A stretch of 64,000 nucleotides of DNA, from the NCBI RefSeq assembly GCF_001267885.1, contig NZ_CP012382.1, positions 2,777,001 through 2,841,000 of the forward strand. Reading direction: 5' to 3'. A program made the translations under genes and the position numbers. The notes beneath the pieces are model-generated. The model worked only from the letters and a program-made list of their open reading frames with translations. It searched no databases and was not told the DNA's origin. The stretch is from Streptomyces ambofaciens ATCC 23877. GTDB lineage: Bacteria; Actinomycetota; Actinomycetes; Streptomycetales; Streptomycetaceae. Position 1 is the first letter of the stretch, and each line of letters begins with the position of its first letter. Shown one piece after another: positions 28,273-37,193 of the stretch.

Positions 28273-28936
28273 AACTGATCACACCCTAGGTCGGTCCCTC
28301 TCCCGGCCCGGGGGTGCGGCCGCGCACACCCCCGCCAGAACCATCGTGCCACCAACCGGGCCCCGCTATGCGGCAGGTGACACATCGTCCGGCCGGCTCC
28401 TGGGGTGTCGCAGTTCCCCGCGCACGCGGACGTACTCAACCATCGCACCTCGCACATGAATTCGACAGGGCACCCGTGCGGGGAATTCCAGCCACTTCGT
28501 TTCGATGCCCACACAACGCGTTCGCAGATAATTCGAATTGTCACGGGACACACATCGAGGGGCACATCACAGGGAGATCTCGCAGCCGTCAACGGGCCCC
28601 GTAAGCCCATTGAAGCGGACATTCCAGTGGAGTCGCCCGCCGGACTTATGCACTGTTTAGTCATGACGAGTCGTGACAAGTGGGGTGGTCCGGGGCCCCG
28701 TTCCGTGCGCGGCGCTGCTCGGGGGCGCAGGGCCGCCACGGGGTCACGGAGGTCGTGTTCCCCGAAATGCACAGGGCTCACGAGGCACTCGGGGATGCGA
28801 ATACGGGAATGACGTCGGAGGTTTTACGGATTCCCGCGGAGAACGCTAGGGTGCCTCAGATGTTCTACGCTGCCCCGTCCCCCACCAGAGCAGCGAGGTC
28901 CTGTGACGACTCGCCGATTTCTCGGCGGGGGGTCGC
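28273..28936. other. 664-bp gap with no confident gene, locally less GC-rich
   Basis: Upstream of both the small membrane gene and the acyltransferase gene. It is visibly richer in A/T than its surroundings around 28440-28680. It contains a perfect 10-bp palindrome AATTCGAATT at 28530-28539 and two GAATTC sites near 28459 and 28483. Open frames on both strands (61-135 codons) lack good ribosome sites or recognisable features. It may be a long control region, a gene relic, or the scar of a lost insertion beside the tRNAs. Confidence 0.55.
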
Positions 28937-30121
28937 ATGACGAGCTCGCTGCGACCGCGCGACGGCCTGAAGACGCCGCTCCCGTCGGACCGGCAGCCGC
29001 AGCCGGACCGTCGGCGCGACGCGTTCTTCGACAACGCCAAGTACCTGGCGATCGTGCTGGTCGGTGTCGGTCACGCCTGGGGCCAGATCCTGGACGGGAA
29101 CCGGACCGTGGAGACCCTGTACCGGGTCCTGTACACGTTCCACATGCCGGCGTTCATCATCATCTCCGGCTACTTCTCGCGCAGTTTCGATCTGAGTCCC
29201 CAGCGCGTCAAACGGCTGATCACCGGTGTCGCCGTCCCCTACGTCGTCTTCGAGGTCGCCTACGCGCTGCACCGCCGCCTCAGCGAGGACCCGGGCGCCG
29301 ACATCAGCCTGCTGGACCCCACCTACCTGCTGTGGTTCCTGTGCGCGCTGTTCGTCTGGCGGCTGACCACCCCCGTCTGGAAGACGATCCGCCGGCCGCT
29401 GCCGGTCGCCCTGGGCATCGCCGCGCTGGCCTCCGTGACGCCCACGATCGGCAACGACCTGAACATGCAGCGGGTGCTGCAGTTCCTGCCGTGCTTCGTG
29501 CTGGGCCTGCTGCTGCGCCCCGAGCACTTCCGGCTGGTGCGGCGCCGCTCGGTGCGGATCATGTCCGTGCCGGTGGTCGCGGCCGCGGTGGTCGTCGCCT
29601 GGTGGTCGGTGCCGCGCATGGAGACCGGCTGGTTCTACCGCAACGCCGCGGTGCAGGACACGGGCGCCCCCTGGTGGACCGGGCCCGTCCTGACGCTCGC
29701 GCTCTTCGGCTGCTCGGTGGTGCTGTCCGCGTGCTTCTTCGCCTGGGTCCCCGGCCGCCGCATGTGGTTCACGGCCCTCGGCGCGGGCACGATCTTCGGC
29801 TACCTGCTGCACGGCTTCCTCGTGAAGGAGGGCACCTACGCCGGCTGGTTCTCCCATCCCGCGCTCGACCGGCCGCTCGGGGAGATCGGGCTCACCGTCC
29901 TCGGGGCCGCCGTCATCACCGTGCTGTGCACCAAGCCCGTCCAGCGGGTCCTGCGGTGCGTGGTGGAGCCGAGGATGGAGTGGGCCTTCCGGCGGGACCC
30001 GGGCGAGGCCGCCCGCGACCGTGAGCGGCGGGAGAAGCCCGAGGTGCGCGCGACACGCGAGGCGCACGAGGTGCGCGAGGCGCACGTGCCCAGCAGGGCC
30101 GGCGAGAAGGTCTCCGTCTAG
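28937..30121 (+). CDS. Acyltransferase 3 family membrane protein
   Basis: A 394-aa polytopic protein of the acyltransferase-3/NolL-like family that O-acylates sugars or other envelope molecules. The start is ATG 28937. The family signatures are DNAKYLAIVLVGVGHAWGQ with the conserved His in the first membrane helix, FHMPAFIIISGYFSRSF, and about ten hydrophobic segments ending at FGYLLHGFLVKEG. The last 50 residues are a charged Arg/Glu/Ala tail with repeated EVREAH. Its substrate cannot be read from context. Its TAG stop shares CTAG with the stop of the convergent HD gene. Confidence 0.88.
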   Translation: MTSSLRPRDGLKTPLPSDRQPQPDRRRDAFFDNAKYLAIVLVGVGHAWGQILDGNRTVETLYRVLYTFHMPAFIIISGYFSRSFDLSPQRVKRLITGVAVPYVVFEVAYALHRRLSEDPGADISLLDPTYLLWFLCALFVWRLTTPVWKTIRRPLPVALGIAALASVTPTIGNDLNMQRVLQFLPCFVLGLLLRPEHFRLVRRRSVRIMSVPVVAAAVVVAWWSVPRMETGWFYRNAAVQDTGAPWWTGPVLTLALFGCSVVLSACFFAWVPGRRMWFTALGAGTIFGYLLHGFLVKEGTYAGWFSHPALDRPLGEIGLTVLGAAVITVLCTKPVQRVLRCVVEPRMEWAFRRDPGEAARDRERREKPEVRATREAHEVREAHVPSRAGEKVSV

Positions 30122-30615
30122 CGTCGGGCCGCCGGGTCGTCGTCCAGGCCGAGGAGTGCGCGCATCCGCGTGTACTTCTCGGTCAGGCGTGCGCGGGTGG
30201 CCTCGTCGAGCATCGCGAGCCGCGCCGGGTCGGCGTTGTGCGCCAGGTCGGCCTCCTTGACCAGGCGCGCGCCGGGCGTGGCGAGGATGCGCGCGGCGTA
30301 CTCCTCGGGCGGCTCCCCCGCGCGCTTGGTGAGGGCGAGCACGATGTCCTTGGTACGCCGGCTCAACGCGGCCTCGCGCAGCCAGTTCTCGGACAGCGCG
30401 TCGTCCTCGACGGCGTCGTGCAGCCAGGCCGCCGCGATCTGCTCCTCGTCGCCGCCGCGCCGCCGGACGCCCTCGGCGACGGCCCGCAGGTGTTCGGCGT
30501 AGGGCCGTCCTGCCTTGTCGGTCTGTCCGGCGTGGGCGGCGCGGGCGGTGGCCTCGACCTCGGCCGTGGAGAGAGCCGGGGAGGGTTCGCCGGTGGGTGA
30601 GGGAGTGGGGGGCAC
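30118..30615 (-). CDS. HD-domain protein resembling a small alarmone hydrolase
   Basis: A 165-aa protein from GTG 30615. It has the residue set of the (p)ppGpp hydrolase (RelA/SpoT HD, Mesh1-like) fold: His28 in AAHAGQTDKAGRPYAEHL, His66-Asp67 in AAWLHDAVEDD, the following Glu70-Asp71 pair, and Asp123 in VKEADLAHNAD. There is no synthetase, TGS or ACT domain. The likely role is hydrolysis of a nucleotide such as (p)ppGpp, but a different phosphohydrolase substrate is possible. It starts 13 bp after the PP2C phosphatase stop, so the two are probably co-transcribed. Confidence 0.75.
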   Translation of the reverse strand: MPPTPSPTGEPSPALSTAEVEATARAAHAGQTDKAGRPYAEHLRAVAEGVRRRGGDEEQIAAAWLHDAVEDDALSENWLREAALSRRTKDIVLALTKRAGEPPEEYAARILATPGARLVKEADLAHNADPARLAMLDEATRARLTEKYTRMRALLGLDDDPAARR

Positions 30616-30628
30616 GCCGTCCAGTGTG

Positions 30629-31861
30629 TCAGTCGGCCGTCGTCGGGGCCGCCGCCGTCGGGGCCACGGCTGTCTGGGCGGGCACGGCCGGGCTGTGGGC
30701 CGTCGCGCCCTCCCGGCAGATCAGCAGGAGCGCCCGGTCGTCGTTGACGTCCTTGGCGACCGCCTCGATCAGGTGCCAGGCGGCGCCGTGGAATCCGCCC
30801 GCGACATAGCGGTCGGCCTCGCCGGTGAGACGGTCGATGCCCTCGGCGATGTCGCGGTCGGAGGTCTCCACCAGACCGTCCGTGAACAGCATCAGCACGT
30901 CTCCGGGGCGCAGGGAGCCTTTCACGGGGTCGAACTGCGCCCCGTCGTACACGCCGAGCAGCGGTCCCTCGGCGGACTTCTCCTCCCAGCGGCCGGTGCC
31001 CGCGCTGAGCTGGAGACCCGGCGGATGTCCGGCGGAGTACAGCTCGTAGTCGCCGGAGTCGAGGTCGAGGACGAGGTGGATGGAGGTGGCGAAGCCCTCG
31101 TCCCAGTCCTGGCGGAGCAGGTAGCCGTTGGCGGCCGGGAGGAAGGCGTGCGGGGGGAGGCTGCCCAGCAGACCGCCGAAGGCGCCGGAGAGCAGCAGTG
31201 CGCGTGAGCCCGCGTCCATGCCCTTGCCGGAGACGTCGGTGAGGACCACCTCCAGGGTCCGGCCGCCGTTCGTGCGGGCCGCGACGACGAAGTCTCCGGA
31301 GAAGGACTGGCCGCCGGCCGGGCGCAGCGCCATCTCACGGTGCCAGCCCGAGGGCAGGCCCGGCAGCTTGCTCTGGACCCTGATGCGTTCGCGCAGGTCG
31401 AAGAGCATGGTGCCGCCGCGCCGCCAGGGCACGCCGACCCGGCTGCGGAACTGGGCGACCAGCAGCCCGAAGAAGCCGCACGCCGCGACGACCAGGACGA
31501 CGCCGGGGGTGACCCGGGAGGGGCCCTCGGTGTACGGGCCCAGTTGCACCGACTCCACGATCAGCGCGGTGGCCGCCGCCGCGTACAGGCCGAGCAGGCT
31601 CGCCGGGCGCAGCAGCAGACCGCCCGCGACGATCGGCAGGACCAGCGCGGCCGGTGAGCACCACACGCTGTTCATCATCGTGGTGGCCGCGATCACGGGG
31701 ATCATCAGCAGCAGCCCGGCCAGGGCGATCCAGTCCGAGCCGTCGCCGCGGAAGTAGTCGACGGCGGACCTGCGCATGCCGACGCGGGCCCGGTGCCACT
31801 GCTTCTTCCACCGGGCCGTGAACGTATCGGCCTCCGCGCGCCGCTGTCGTCCTGCTGCCAT
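30629..31861 (-). CDS. Membrane PP2C/SpoIIE-type serine phosphatase
   Basis: A 410-aa protein. Residues about 45-140 hold four or so membrane segments (WIALAGLLLMIPVIAATTMM, LVLPIVAGGLLLRPASLLGL, VVLVVAACGFFGLLVAQF). The cytoplasmic SpoIIE/PP2C domain follows (about 175-390), with metal-binding Asp motifs GDFVVAA, LTDVSGKGMDAGSRAL, VLMLFTDGLVETSDRD and NDDRALLLICR. Such phosphatases in Streptomyces usually act on anti-sigma-factor antagonists; no anti-sigma or antagonist gene is adjacent here. A Pro/Ala/Thr tail ends the protein. The start is ATG 31861. Confidence 0.9.
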   Translation of the reverse strand: MAAGRQRRAEADTFTARWKKQWHRARVGMRRSAVDYFRGDGSDWIALAGLLLMIPVIAATTMMNSVWCSPAALVLPIVAGGLLLRPASLLGLYAAAATALIVESVQLGPYTEGPSRVTPGVVLVVAACGFFGLLVAQFRSRVGVPWRRGGTMLFDLRERIRVQSKLPGLPSGWHREMALRPAGGQSFSGDFVVAARTNGGRTLEVVLTDVSGKGMDAGSRALLLSGAFGGLLGSLPPHAFLPAANGYLLRQDWDEGFATSIHLVLDLDSGDYELYSAGHPPGLQLSAGTGRWEEKSAEGPLLGVYDGAQFDPVKGSLRPGDVLMLFTDGLVETSDRDIAEGIDRLTGEADRYVAGGFHGAAWHLIEAVAKDVNDDRALLLICREGATAHSPAVPAQTAVAPTAAAPTTAD

Positions 31862-32046
31862 TAGTTCGGGACCCTATCCATCGGACCGGCCGCTTGGCAC
31901 GGGAGGCCCCACTTGTCCCCCGTCCGAGGCCGGACTTCACAGTGAACTTCACGTACGGCCGTCGCGCCGCAACCTGGCGGAAATTGGTTCGACCGACCCG
32001 GGCGGCCCTGATACGCATGGGTTCCATGGGCGAGGACAGCGATGTG

Positions 32047-33273
32047 ATGACCGAGCTGCGAGTGCTGCGGCAGGACGAGTGGAGCGAGTGGTACGGGACG
32101 CTGATCCGTGCCTTCGGCGGGGTGCCGGAGTCGGCGGAGGAGAAGGAGCTCTACGCGTCCCTGACCGAGGCCGACCGCTCCATCGGTCTCTGGGAGCGCG
32201 ACCGGTGCGTCGGGACGGCCGGGGCGTTCGGTTTCCGGATGACCGTCCCGGGCGGGGCCGAGGTGCCCGCGGCGGGCGTGACGATGGTGAGCGTCGCCGC
32301 CACGCACCGGCGCCGGGGCCTGCTGACGACGATGATGCGCCGGCAGTTGGACGACGTACGGTCGTGGGGCGAACCGCTGGCCGTGCTGACGGCCTCCGAA
32401 CCGGGGATCTACGGCCGGTTCGGGTACGGCGCCGCGACCTTCCAGATCAACGCGGAGATCGACACGGACCGGGTCCGGCTGTCCGTGCCGGACGACACGG
32501 ATGACGTACGGCTGGAGTACGCGGCGCCCGCGGAGGTGCTCGACGCGTGCGAGGCGGTGTACGCGCGGCTGGTCCCCGGGCGGCCGGGGATGCTGGCGCG
32601 CCGGCCCGGCTGGGAGCGGGTCGGGCTGCTGGACCCGGAGAGCAAGCGCGAGGGGGCCTCTCCCCTGCAGTGCGTGGTGGCCCGGCGAGGCGGCGAGGTC
32701 ACCGGGTACGCGCGGTTCCGGGTGCGGCCGGCGTGGGGGGACGAGGGTCCCAGGGGCACGGTGGCCCTGACCGACCTGGCCGGGCTGGACCCGGCGACCA
32801 GGGCGGCGCTGTGGCGCTTCCTGTTCGGCATCGACCTGACCTCCACGCTGGCCGTGGCGGGACGGCCGGTCGACGAGGAGTGGCAGTACCAGGTGTCGGA
32901 CATCCGGCGGTGCCGTCCGGCGCTGCGGGACGCGTTGTACGTACGGCTGGTGGACGTGGCGGGGGCGCTGACGGCGCGGACCTACCTCGCGCCGGTGGAC
33001 GTCGTGCTGGAGGTCGAGGACGCCTTCTGCCCCTGGAACGCCGGGCGTTGGCGGCTCAGCGGGGACGCGAAGGGGGCGACCTGCGAGCGTACGTCCGACG
33101 CGGCGGATCTCGCCCTGTCCGTACGGGAGTTGAGCGCGGCCTATCTCGGAGGCGTGAGCCTGGCCTCGCTGGGCGCGGCCGGCCGCGTGCGGGAGGTGCG
33201 GCCGGGCGCGCTGGCGGAGGCGTCGGTGGGGTTCGGCTCGGACGTCGCGCCGTGGCTGCCGCACGGCTTCTGA
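32047..33273 (+). CDS. Eis-like GNAT N-acetyltransferase
   Basis: A 408-aa protein of the Eis family (N-terminal GNAT, middle GNAT-like, C-terminal SCP2-like sterol-carrier fold) that transfers acetyl from acetyl-CoA to amines such as aminoglycosides or protein lysines. ATG 32047 (MTELRVLRQDEWSEWYG) is chosen by family fit with GAGGAC upstream; ATG 32026 is an in-frame alternative. The acetyl-CoA motif is VSVAATHRRRGLLTTMM. SEPGIYGRFGYG carries the Tyr that acts as general acid in Eis. The chain ends in Phe (PHGF), matching the catalytic C-terminal carboxylate of Eis. Divergent from the PP2C gene. Confidence 0.88.
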   Translation: MTELRVLRQDEWSEWYGTLIRAFGGVPESAEEKELYASLTEADRSIGLWERDRCVGTAGAFGFRMTVPGGAEVPAAGVTMVSVAATHRRRGLLTTMMRRQLDDVRSWGEPLAVLTASEPGIYGRFGYGAATFQINAEIDTDRVRLSVPDDTDDVRLEYAAPAEVLDACEAVYARLVPGRPGMLARRPGWERVGLLDPESKREGASPLQCVVARRGGEVTGYARFRVRPAWGDEGPRGTVALTDLAGLDPATRAALWRFLFGIDLTSTLAVAGRPVDEEWQYQVSDIRRCRPALRDALYVRLVDVAGALTARTYLAPVDVVLEVEDAFCPWNAGRWRLSGDAKGATCERTSDAADLALSVRELSAAYLGGVSLASLGAAGRVREVRPGALAEASVGFGSDVAPWLPHGF

Positions 33274-33294
33274 CAACGGACCGCTCCGTCCGAC

Positions 33295-33319
33295 GCCGGG
33301 CCACTGAGCCACGCCCGGC
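33295..33319. terminator. Weak hairpin between convergent eis-like gene and nei
   Basis: A 7-bp stem (gccgggc / gcccggc) with an 11-nt loop lies in the 76-bp gap between two convergent genes. It is the only obvious candidate terminator there. Confidence 0.4.
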
Positions 33320-33349
33320 CACAAACCCGCCACGCCCGGCCCCGGGCCG

Positions 33350-34189
33350 CTACGTCCGGCGCTGCTCGCGCCCGCGGCTCGGCTTCTGCTGGCAGGTGGG
33401 GCACCAGAAGAGGTTGCGGGCGGCGAGGTCCGCGGTGCGGACGAGGTCGCCGCAGAGGTGGCAGGGCTGCTGCGCCCGGCGGTAGACGTAGACCTCGCCG
33501 CCGTGGTCGTCGACGCGGGGCGGGCGGCCCATGGCCTCGGGGGTGTGCTCGGGGCGGACGGTGTCGATGCGGTTGTTCCTGACGCCCTCGCGCATGAGGC
33601 CGGTCAGGTCGTGCCAGATCGCGTCCCACTCGGCGGGCGTGATGTCCCGGCCCGGGCGGTAGGGATCGATGCCGTGGCGGAAGAGGACCTCGGCGCGGTA
33701 GACGTTGCCGACGCCGGCGATGACCTTCTGGTCCATGAGCAGGGCGGCGACGGTGGTGCGGCTGCGGGAGACGCGGCGGTACGCGGCGCGGGGGTCGGCG
33801 TCCGGACGCAGGGGGTCGGGGCCGAGGCGGTCGTGTATCGCCTGCTTCTCCGGATCGGTGATCAGGGCACAGGTGGTGGGCCCCCGGAGGTCCACGTACG
33901 CGGTGTCGTCGGCGAGGCGCAGGCGGACGGTGTCGGTGGGCGGGGGCGCGGGGGCGCCACCGAAGGTGACCTTGCCGAAGAGGCCGAGGTGGATGTGGAC
34001 CCAGTCGGCGTCCCGGAAGCCCAGGAAGAGGTGTTTGCCGTGGGCCTCGGTGCGGGTGAGGGCGGTGCCGGTGAGGAGGGCGGCGGCGTCGGAGAACTTG
34101 CCCTGCGGGCTGGTGACGCGCACGGCCCTGCCCGCGAAGGCGGCGGCGTAGTCCTGCGCCAGCCGGTGGATCGTGTGGCCTTCCGGCAC
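33350..34189 (-). CDS. nei: Endonuclease VIII / formamidopyrimidine-DNA glycosylase family
   Basis: A 279-aa bifunctional DNA glycosylase/AP lyase for oxidised bases. It starts at GTG 34189 as MPEGHTIHRLA; after Met removal Pro is the catalytic nucleophile and Glu the partner, and PEGH is typical of actinobacterial Nei. The H2TH domain includes QKVIAGVGNVYRAEVLFRHG, and the zinc finger is CHLCGDLV...NLFWCPTC. The residues after the finger form a short basic tail. Assignment to Nei rather than Fpg rests on PEGH. Confidence 0.92.
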   Translation of the reverse strand: MPEGHTIHRLAQDYAAAFAGRAVRVTSPQGKFSDAAALLTGTALTRTEAHGKHLFLGFRDADWVHIHLGLFGKVTFGGAPAPPPTDTVRLRLADDTAYVDLRGPTTCALITDPEKQAIHDRLGPDPLRPDADPRAAYRRVSRSRTTVAALLMDQKVIAGVGNVYRAEVLFRHGIDPYRPGRDITPAEWDAIWHDLTGLMREGVRNNRIDTVRPEHTPEAMGRPPRVDDHGGEVYVYRRAQQPCHLCGDLVRTADLAARNLFWCPTCQQKPSRGREQRRT

Positions 34190-34399
34190 GGAGTCGTCCT
34201 TCCTGCGTCACCCCGGGGCTCCGCGGCCCGGGCTGCCCCCTGGGGCCCACCCGCTCGGCTCGCCGGGGCGGCCGTGCACCGGGGCTCCGCCCCGCCACCC
34301 GGCGGGGTCTCCCACCCCTCGTACCCCTGGAAAGGGTGCCCGCCCGTGCGGCCCGGCCGGCCGGAAGCCGGTCCCGCGCCGCGCGGACGGAGCGTGGGG

Positions 34400-34885
34400 T
34401 TACTGCTGCGGGTGGTGGGCCGGGACGGGCGGGAGGTCGCCGGTCGTCTCGTAGGAGGTGAGCATGTCGATGCGGCGGATGTGGCGCTCGTCGCCGGAGA
34501 ACGGTGTGGCGAGGAAGGTCTCGACGAACTTCGTCGCCTCCTCCTGGGTGTGCATCCGGGCACCGACGGCCACGACGTTGGCGTCGTTGTGCTGCCGGCC
34601 CAGGGCCGCCGTCTCCTCGCTCCAGGCCAGCGCCGCGCGCACGCCCTTCACCTTGTTCGCCGCGATCTGCTCACCGTTTCCGGAGCCGCCGATCACGATG
34701 CCGAGGGCGTCGGAGTCCGCGGCCGTCCGCTCCGCGGCGCGGAGGCAGAAGGGCGGGTAGTCGTCCTGGGCGTCGTAGAGGTGCGGGCCGCAGTCGACGG
34801 GCTCGTGGCCCGCCGCCTTGAGCCACTCGACGAGGTGGTTCTTGAGTTCGTAGCCCGCATGGTCGGAGCCGAGATACACGCGCAT
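34400..34885 (-). CDS. rpiB: Ribose-5-phosphate isomerase B (RpiB/LacAB family)
   Basis: A 161-aa enzyme interconverting ribose-5- and ribulose-5-phosphate. ATG 34885 (MRVYLGSDHAGYELKNHLVE) is chosen because the protein family starts here; the frame is open 24 codons further. The motif GGSGNGEQIAANKVKGVRAA has Glu where E. coli RpiB has the catalytic Cys, as in the mycobacterial enzyme, so proton transfer probably uses Glu. NDANVVAVGARMHT is also conserved. The C-terminal 20 residues extend beyond the core. Confidence 0.93.
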   Translation of the reverse strand: MRVYLGSDHAGYELKNHLVEWLKAAGHEPVDCGPHLYDAQDDYPPFCLRAAERTAADSDALGIVIGGSGNGEQIAANKVKGVRAALAWSEETAALGRQHNDANVVAVGARMHTQEEATKFVETFLATPFSGDERHIRRIDMLTSYETTGDLPPVPAHHPQQ

Positions 34886-35091
34886 GGATCGAGTGTGACA
34901 CGCGCCCCGCGGGGCAGCAGCGTCGGGTGTCGGGTCTGAAAAGGCCAGGTGAAACAATGGAAGCTCAGGGAAATCTCAAGTAACGATCCGGAATCAAAGG
35001 TTCCCGAATTCGTTCACCTCCGTTTCACTGGTCCGGCTCGTACACCGCTCGTACGGGAAACTGCTCGACCGGCGCAAAGGAAAACCACCCC

Positions 35092-36534
35092 ATGACTTCG
35101 CAGCCGACCCTGACCAAGGCCGAGGAAGGCCCCGACAGCCCCGGAGACCCCGGGACCGGGCTCCAGGCCGGACTCAAGAACCGCCACCTCTCGATGATCG
35201 CCATTGGCGGTGTCATCGGGGCCGGGCTGTTCGTGGGTTCCAGTTCCGGTATCGCCACCGCCGGGCCCGGCATTCTTCTTTCGTACGCCCTCGTCGGCAC
35301 CCTCGTGGTGCTGGTGATGCGGATGCTCGGCGAGATGTCCGCCGCCAACCCGACCTCGGGTTCCTTCTCCGCGCACGCCGACCGGGCACTCGGGCCCTGG
35401 GCCGGGTTCTCCATCGGCTGGCTCTACTGGTTCTTCTGGGTCGTCGTGCTGGCGGTGGAGGCGACCGCCGGCGCCAAGATCCTCGAAGGATGGATACCGG
35501 CCGTGCCCCAGTGGGGCTGGGCCCTGATCGTGATGGTCGTGCTGACCGCCACCAACCTGGTCTCGGTCGGCTCCTACGGCGAGTTCGAGTTCTGGTTCGC
35601 CGGGATCAAGGTCGTCGCGATCGCCGCGTTCATCGTCGTCGGCGGGCTGGCCGTCTTCGGGCTGCTGCCGGGCGTCGACAGCGAGCAGGCGGGGCTGGCC
35701 AACCTGACGGAGCACGGCGGCTTCCTGCCGCACGGGGCGGGGGCGATCCTGACCGGCGTGCTGCTCGTGGTCTTCTCCTTCATGGGCAGCGAGATCCCCA
35801 CCCTGGCCGCCGGCGAGTCCGAGGACCCGCAGCGGGCCGTCACCAAGGCGACCAACAGCATCATCTGGCGTATCGCCGTCTTCTACCTGGGCTCCATCTT
35901 CGTCGTGGTCGCCCTGCTGCCCTGGGACTCGCAGTCGATCATCGACAAGGGTTCGTACGTGGCCGCGCTGGACTCGCTCGGCATCGCCAACGCCGGCCAG
36001 ATCATGAACTTCATCGTGCTGACGTCCGTGCTCTCCTGCCTGAACTCCGGGCTCTACACGGCCTCCCGCATGGCCTTCTCGCTCGGTCAGCGGGGCGACG
36101 CCCCGAAGGCCTTCGCCCGGACCACGCGGCGCGGTGTGCCGCGGACGGCGATCCTCGTCTCCGTGGTGTTCGGTTTCGTCGCCGTGTTCTTCAACTACGA
36201 GTTCCCGGACTCCGTCTTCCTGTTCCTCGTCAACTCCTCCGGGGCCGTGGCGCTCTTCGTGTGGCTGGTGATCTGCTTCTCGCAGCTGCGGATGCGGAAG
36301 ATCATCCAGGCGGAGGCACCGGAGCGGCTGGTGGTGCGGATGTGGCTGTTCCCGTACCTGACCTGGGCGGCCGCCGGCGTCATCGTCTTCGTCCTCGGCT
36401 ACATGCTGACCGACACCGAGCACAACGGGCGCACGACCGTGCTGCTGTCGCTGCTCGTCGCGGCGCTCGTGCTCGCCGTCGCCTTCGTCAAGCAGAGGCT
36501 GGGCGCGCGCAAGGCCGTCGCCGACAGGAGCTGA
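35092..36534 (+). CDS. APC-family amino acid permease (paralogue 1)
   Basis: A 480-aa transporter with about 12 membrane segments. The AAT/GABA-permease signature is clear: LKNRHLSMIAIGGVIGAGLF, ANPTSGSFSAHADRALGPWAGF, FWFAGIKVVAIAAFIVVGGLAVFG, SEDPQRAVTKATNSIIWRI and the C-terminal RMWLFPYLTWAA. A proton-coupled amino acid (aromatic, GABA or asparagine type) is the expected substrate; the sequence does not decide. A close relative is encoded at 37582-38961 with bioY between them. It ends at a strong bidirectional hairpin. Confidence 0.93.
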   Translation: MTSQPTLTKAEEGPDSPGDPGTGLQAGLKNRHLSMIAIGGVIGAGLFVGSSSGIATAGPGILLSYALVGTLVVLVMRMLGEMSAANPTSGSFSAHADRALGPWAGFSIGWLYWFFWVVVLAVEATAGAKILEGWIPAVPQWGWALIVMVVLTATNLVSVGSYGEFEFWFAGIKVVAIAAFIVVGGLAVFGLLPGVDSEQAGLANLTEHGGFLPHGAGAILTGVLLVVFSFMGSEIPTLAAGESEDPQRAVTKATNSIIWRIAVFYLGSIFVVVALLPWDSQSIIDKGSYVAALDSLGIANAGQIMNFIVLTSVLSCLNSGLYTASRMAFSLGQRGDAPKAFARTTRRGVPRTAILVSVVFGFVAVFFNYEFPDSVFLFLVNSSGAVALFVWLVICFSQLRMRKIIQAEAPERLVVRMWLFPYLTWAAAGVIVFVLGYMLTDTEHNGRTTVLLSLLVAALVLAVAFVKQRLGARKAVADRS

Positions 36535-36550
36535 CGGCAGCGGAACACCG

Positions 36551-36593
36551 AGAGGGGCCGGCCGGATCGCGATGCGATCCGGCCGGCCCCTCT
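36551..36593. terminator. Bidirectional terminator between permease 1 and bioY
   Basis: A perfect 20-bp stem (agaggggccggccggatcgc and its complement) around the 3-nt loop gat lies between two convergent stops, 17 bp from one and 19 bp from the other. Confidence 0.92.
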
Positions 36594-36611
36594 TCCGTAC
36601 GGCCGTCGCGT

Positions 36612-37193
36612 CTACCGCTTGCCGACCAGCTTCCAGGCGGTGGGCACCAGGCCCATCGCCAGGGCGGCCTTCAGCCCGTCGCCAAGCAGGAAGGGGGTGA
36701 GGCCGGCCGCGATCGCGGCGGTCAGGGACATGTCCGCGGCGAGGGCCAGGTACGGGACGCCGACGGCGTAGATGATCGCCTCGCCGACCAGCATCGTGCC
36801 GGCCATGCGCAGCATCGAGCGGTCGGCACCGCGACGGGCCAGCGCTCCTACGACGGTGGCGGCGAGCAGCATGCCGAAGACGTAGCCGAGGGACGGGGCG
36901 CCGGTGCCGGAGCCGCCCTCCGCGAACCACGGCACGCCCGCCATGCCGACCAGCGCGTACAGGGCGAGCGAGAGCAGGCCGCGGCGCGCGCCGAGCGAGG
37001 TGCCGACGAGCAGGGCGGCGAAGGTCTGACCGGTCACCGGGACCGGGGAGCCCGGCACGGGGACCGCGATCTGGGCCGCGAGGCCGGTGAGCACGGCACC
37101 GCCGGCCACGAGGGCGACATCCCGGACTCGGGAGGAGGGGACGAGGTCGGCGAGGACCTGCCCGGAGCGGGAGGGGACGGCAGCGGTGCTCAT
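36612..37193 (-). CDS. bioY: Biotin transporter substrate-binding subunit BioY
   Basis: A 193-aa S-component of an ECF transporter, with about six membrane segments. The family core is VPVTGQTFAALLVGTSLGAR, GLLSLALYALVGMAGVPWFA and PSLGYVFGMLLAATVVGAL. The start is ATG 37193 with GGAG 6 nt before. No bioM/bioN (energising) genes are next to it, so it works alone or with a shared ECF module elsewhere. The sequence gggactccgcga occurs at 37195-37206 (including the ribosome site) and again at 37222-37233. Confidence 0.93.
   Translation of the reverse strand: MSTAAVPSRSGQVLADLVPSSRVRDVALVAGGAVLTGLAAQIAVPVPGSPVPVTGQTFAALLVGTSLGARRGLLSLALYALVGMAGVPWFAEGGSGTGAPSLGYVFGMLLAATVVGALARRGADRSMLRMAGTMLVGEAIIYAVGVPYLALAADMSLTAAIAAGLTPFLLGDGLKAALAMGLVPTAWKLVGKR

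Noticed and set aside
28405..28812. A 135-codon ORF (plus strand) and a 61-codon ORF (28366-28551, minus) in the 664-bp gap
   Set aside because: No ribosome site, no recognisable domain and atypical composition; kept as a non-coding gap.
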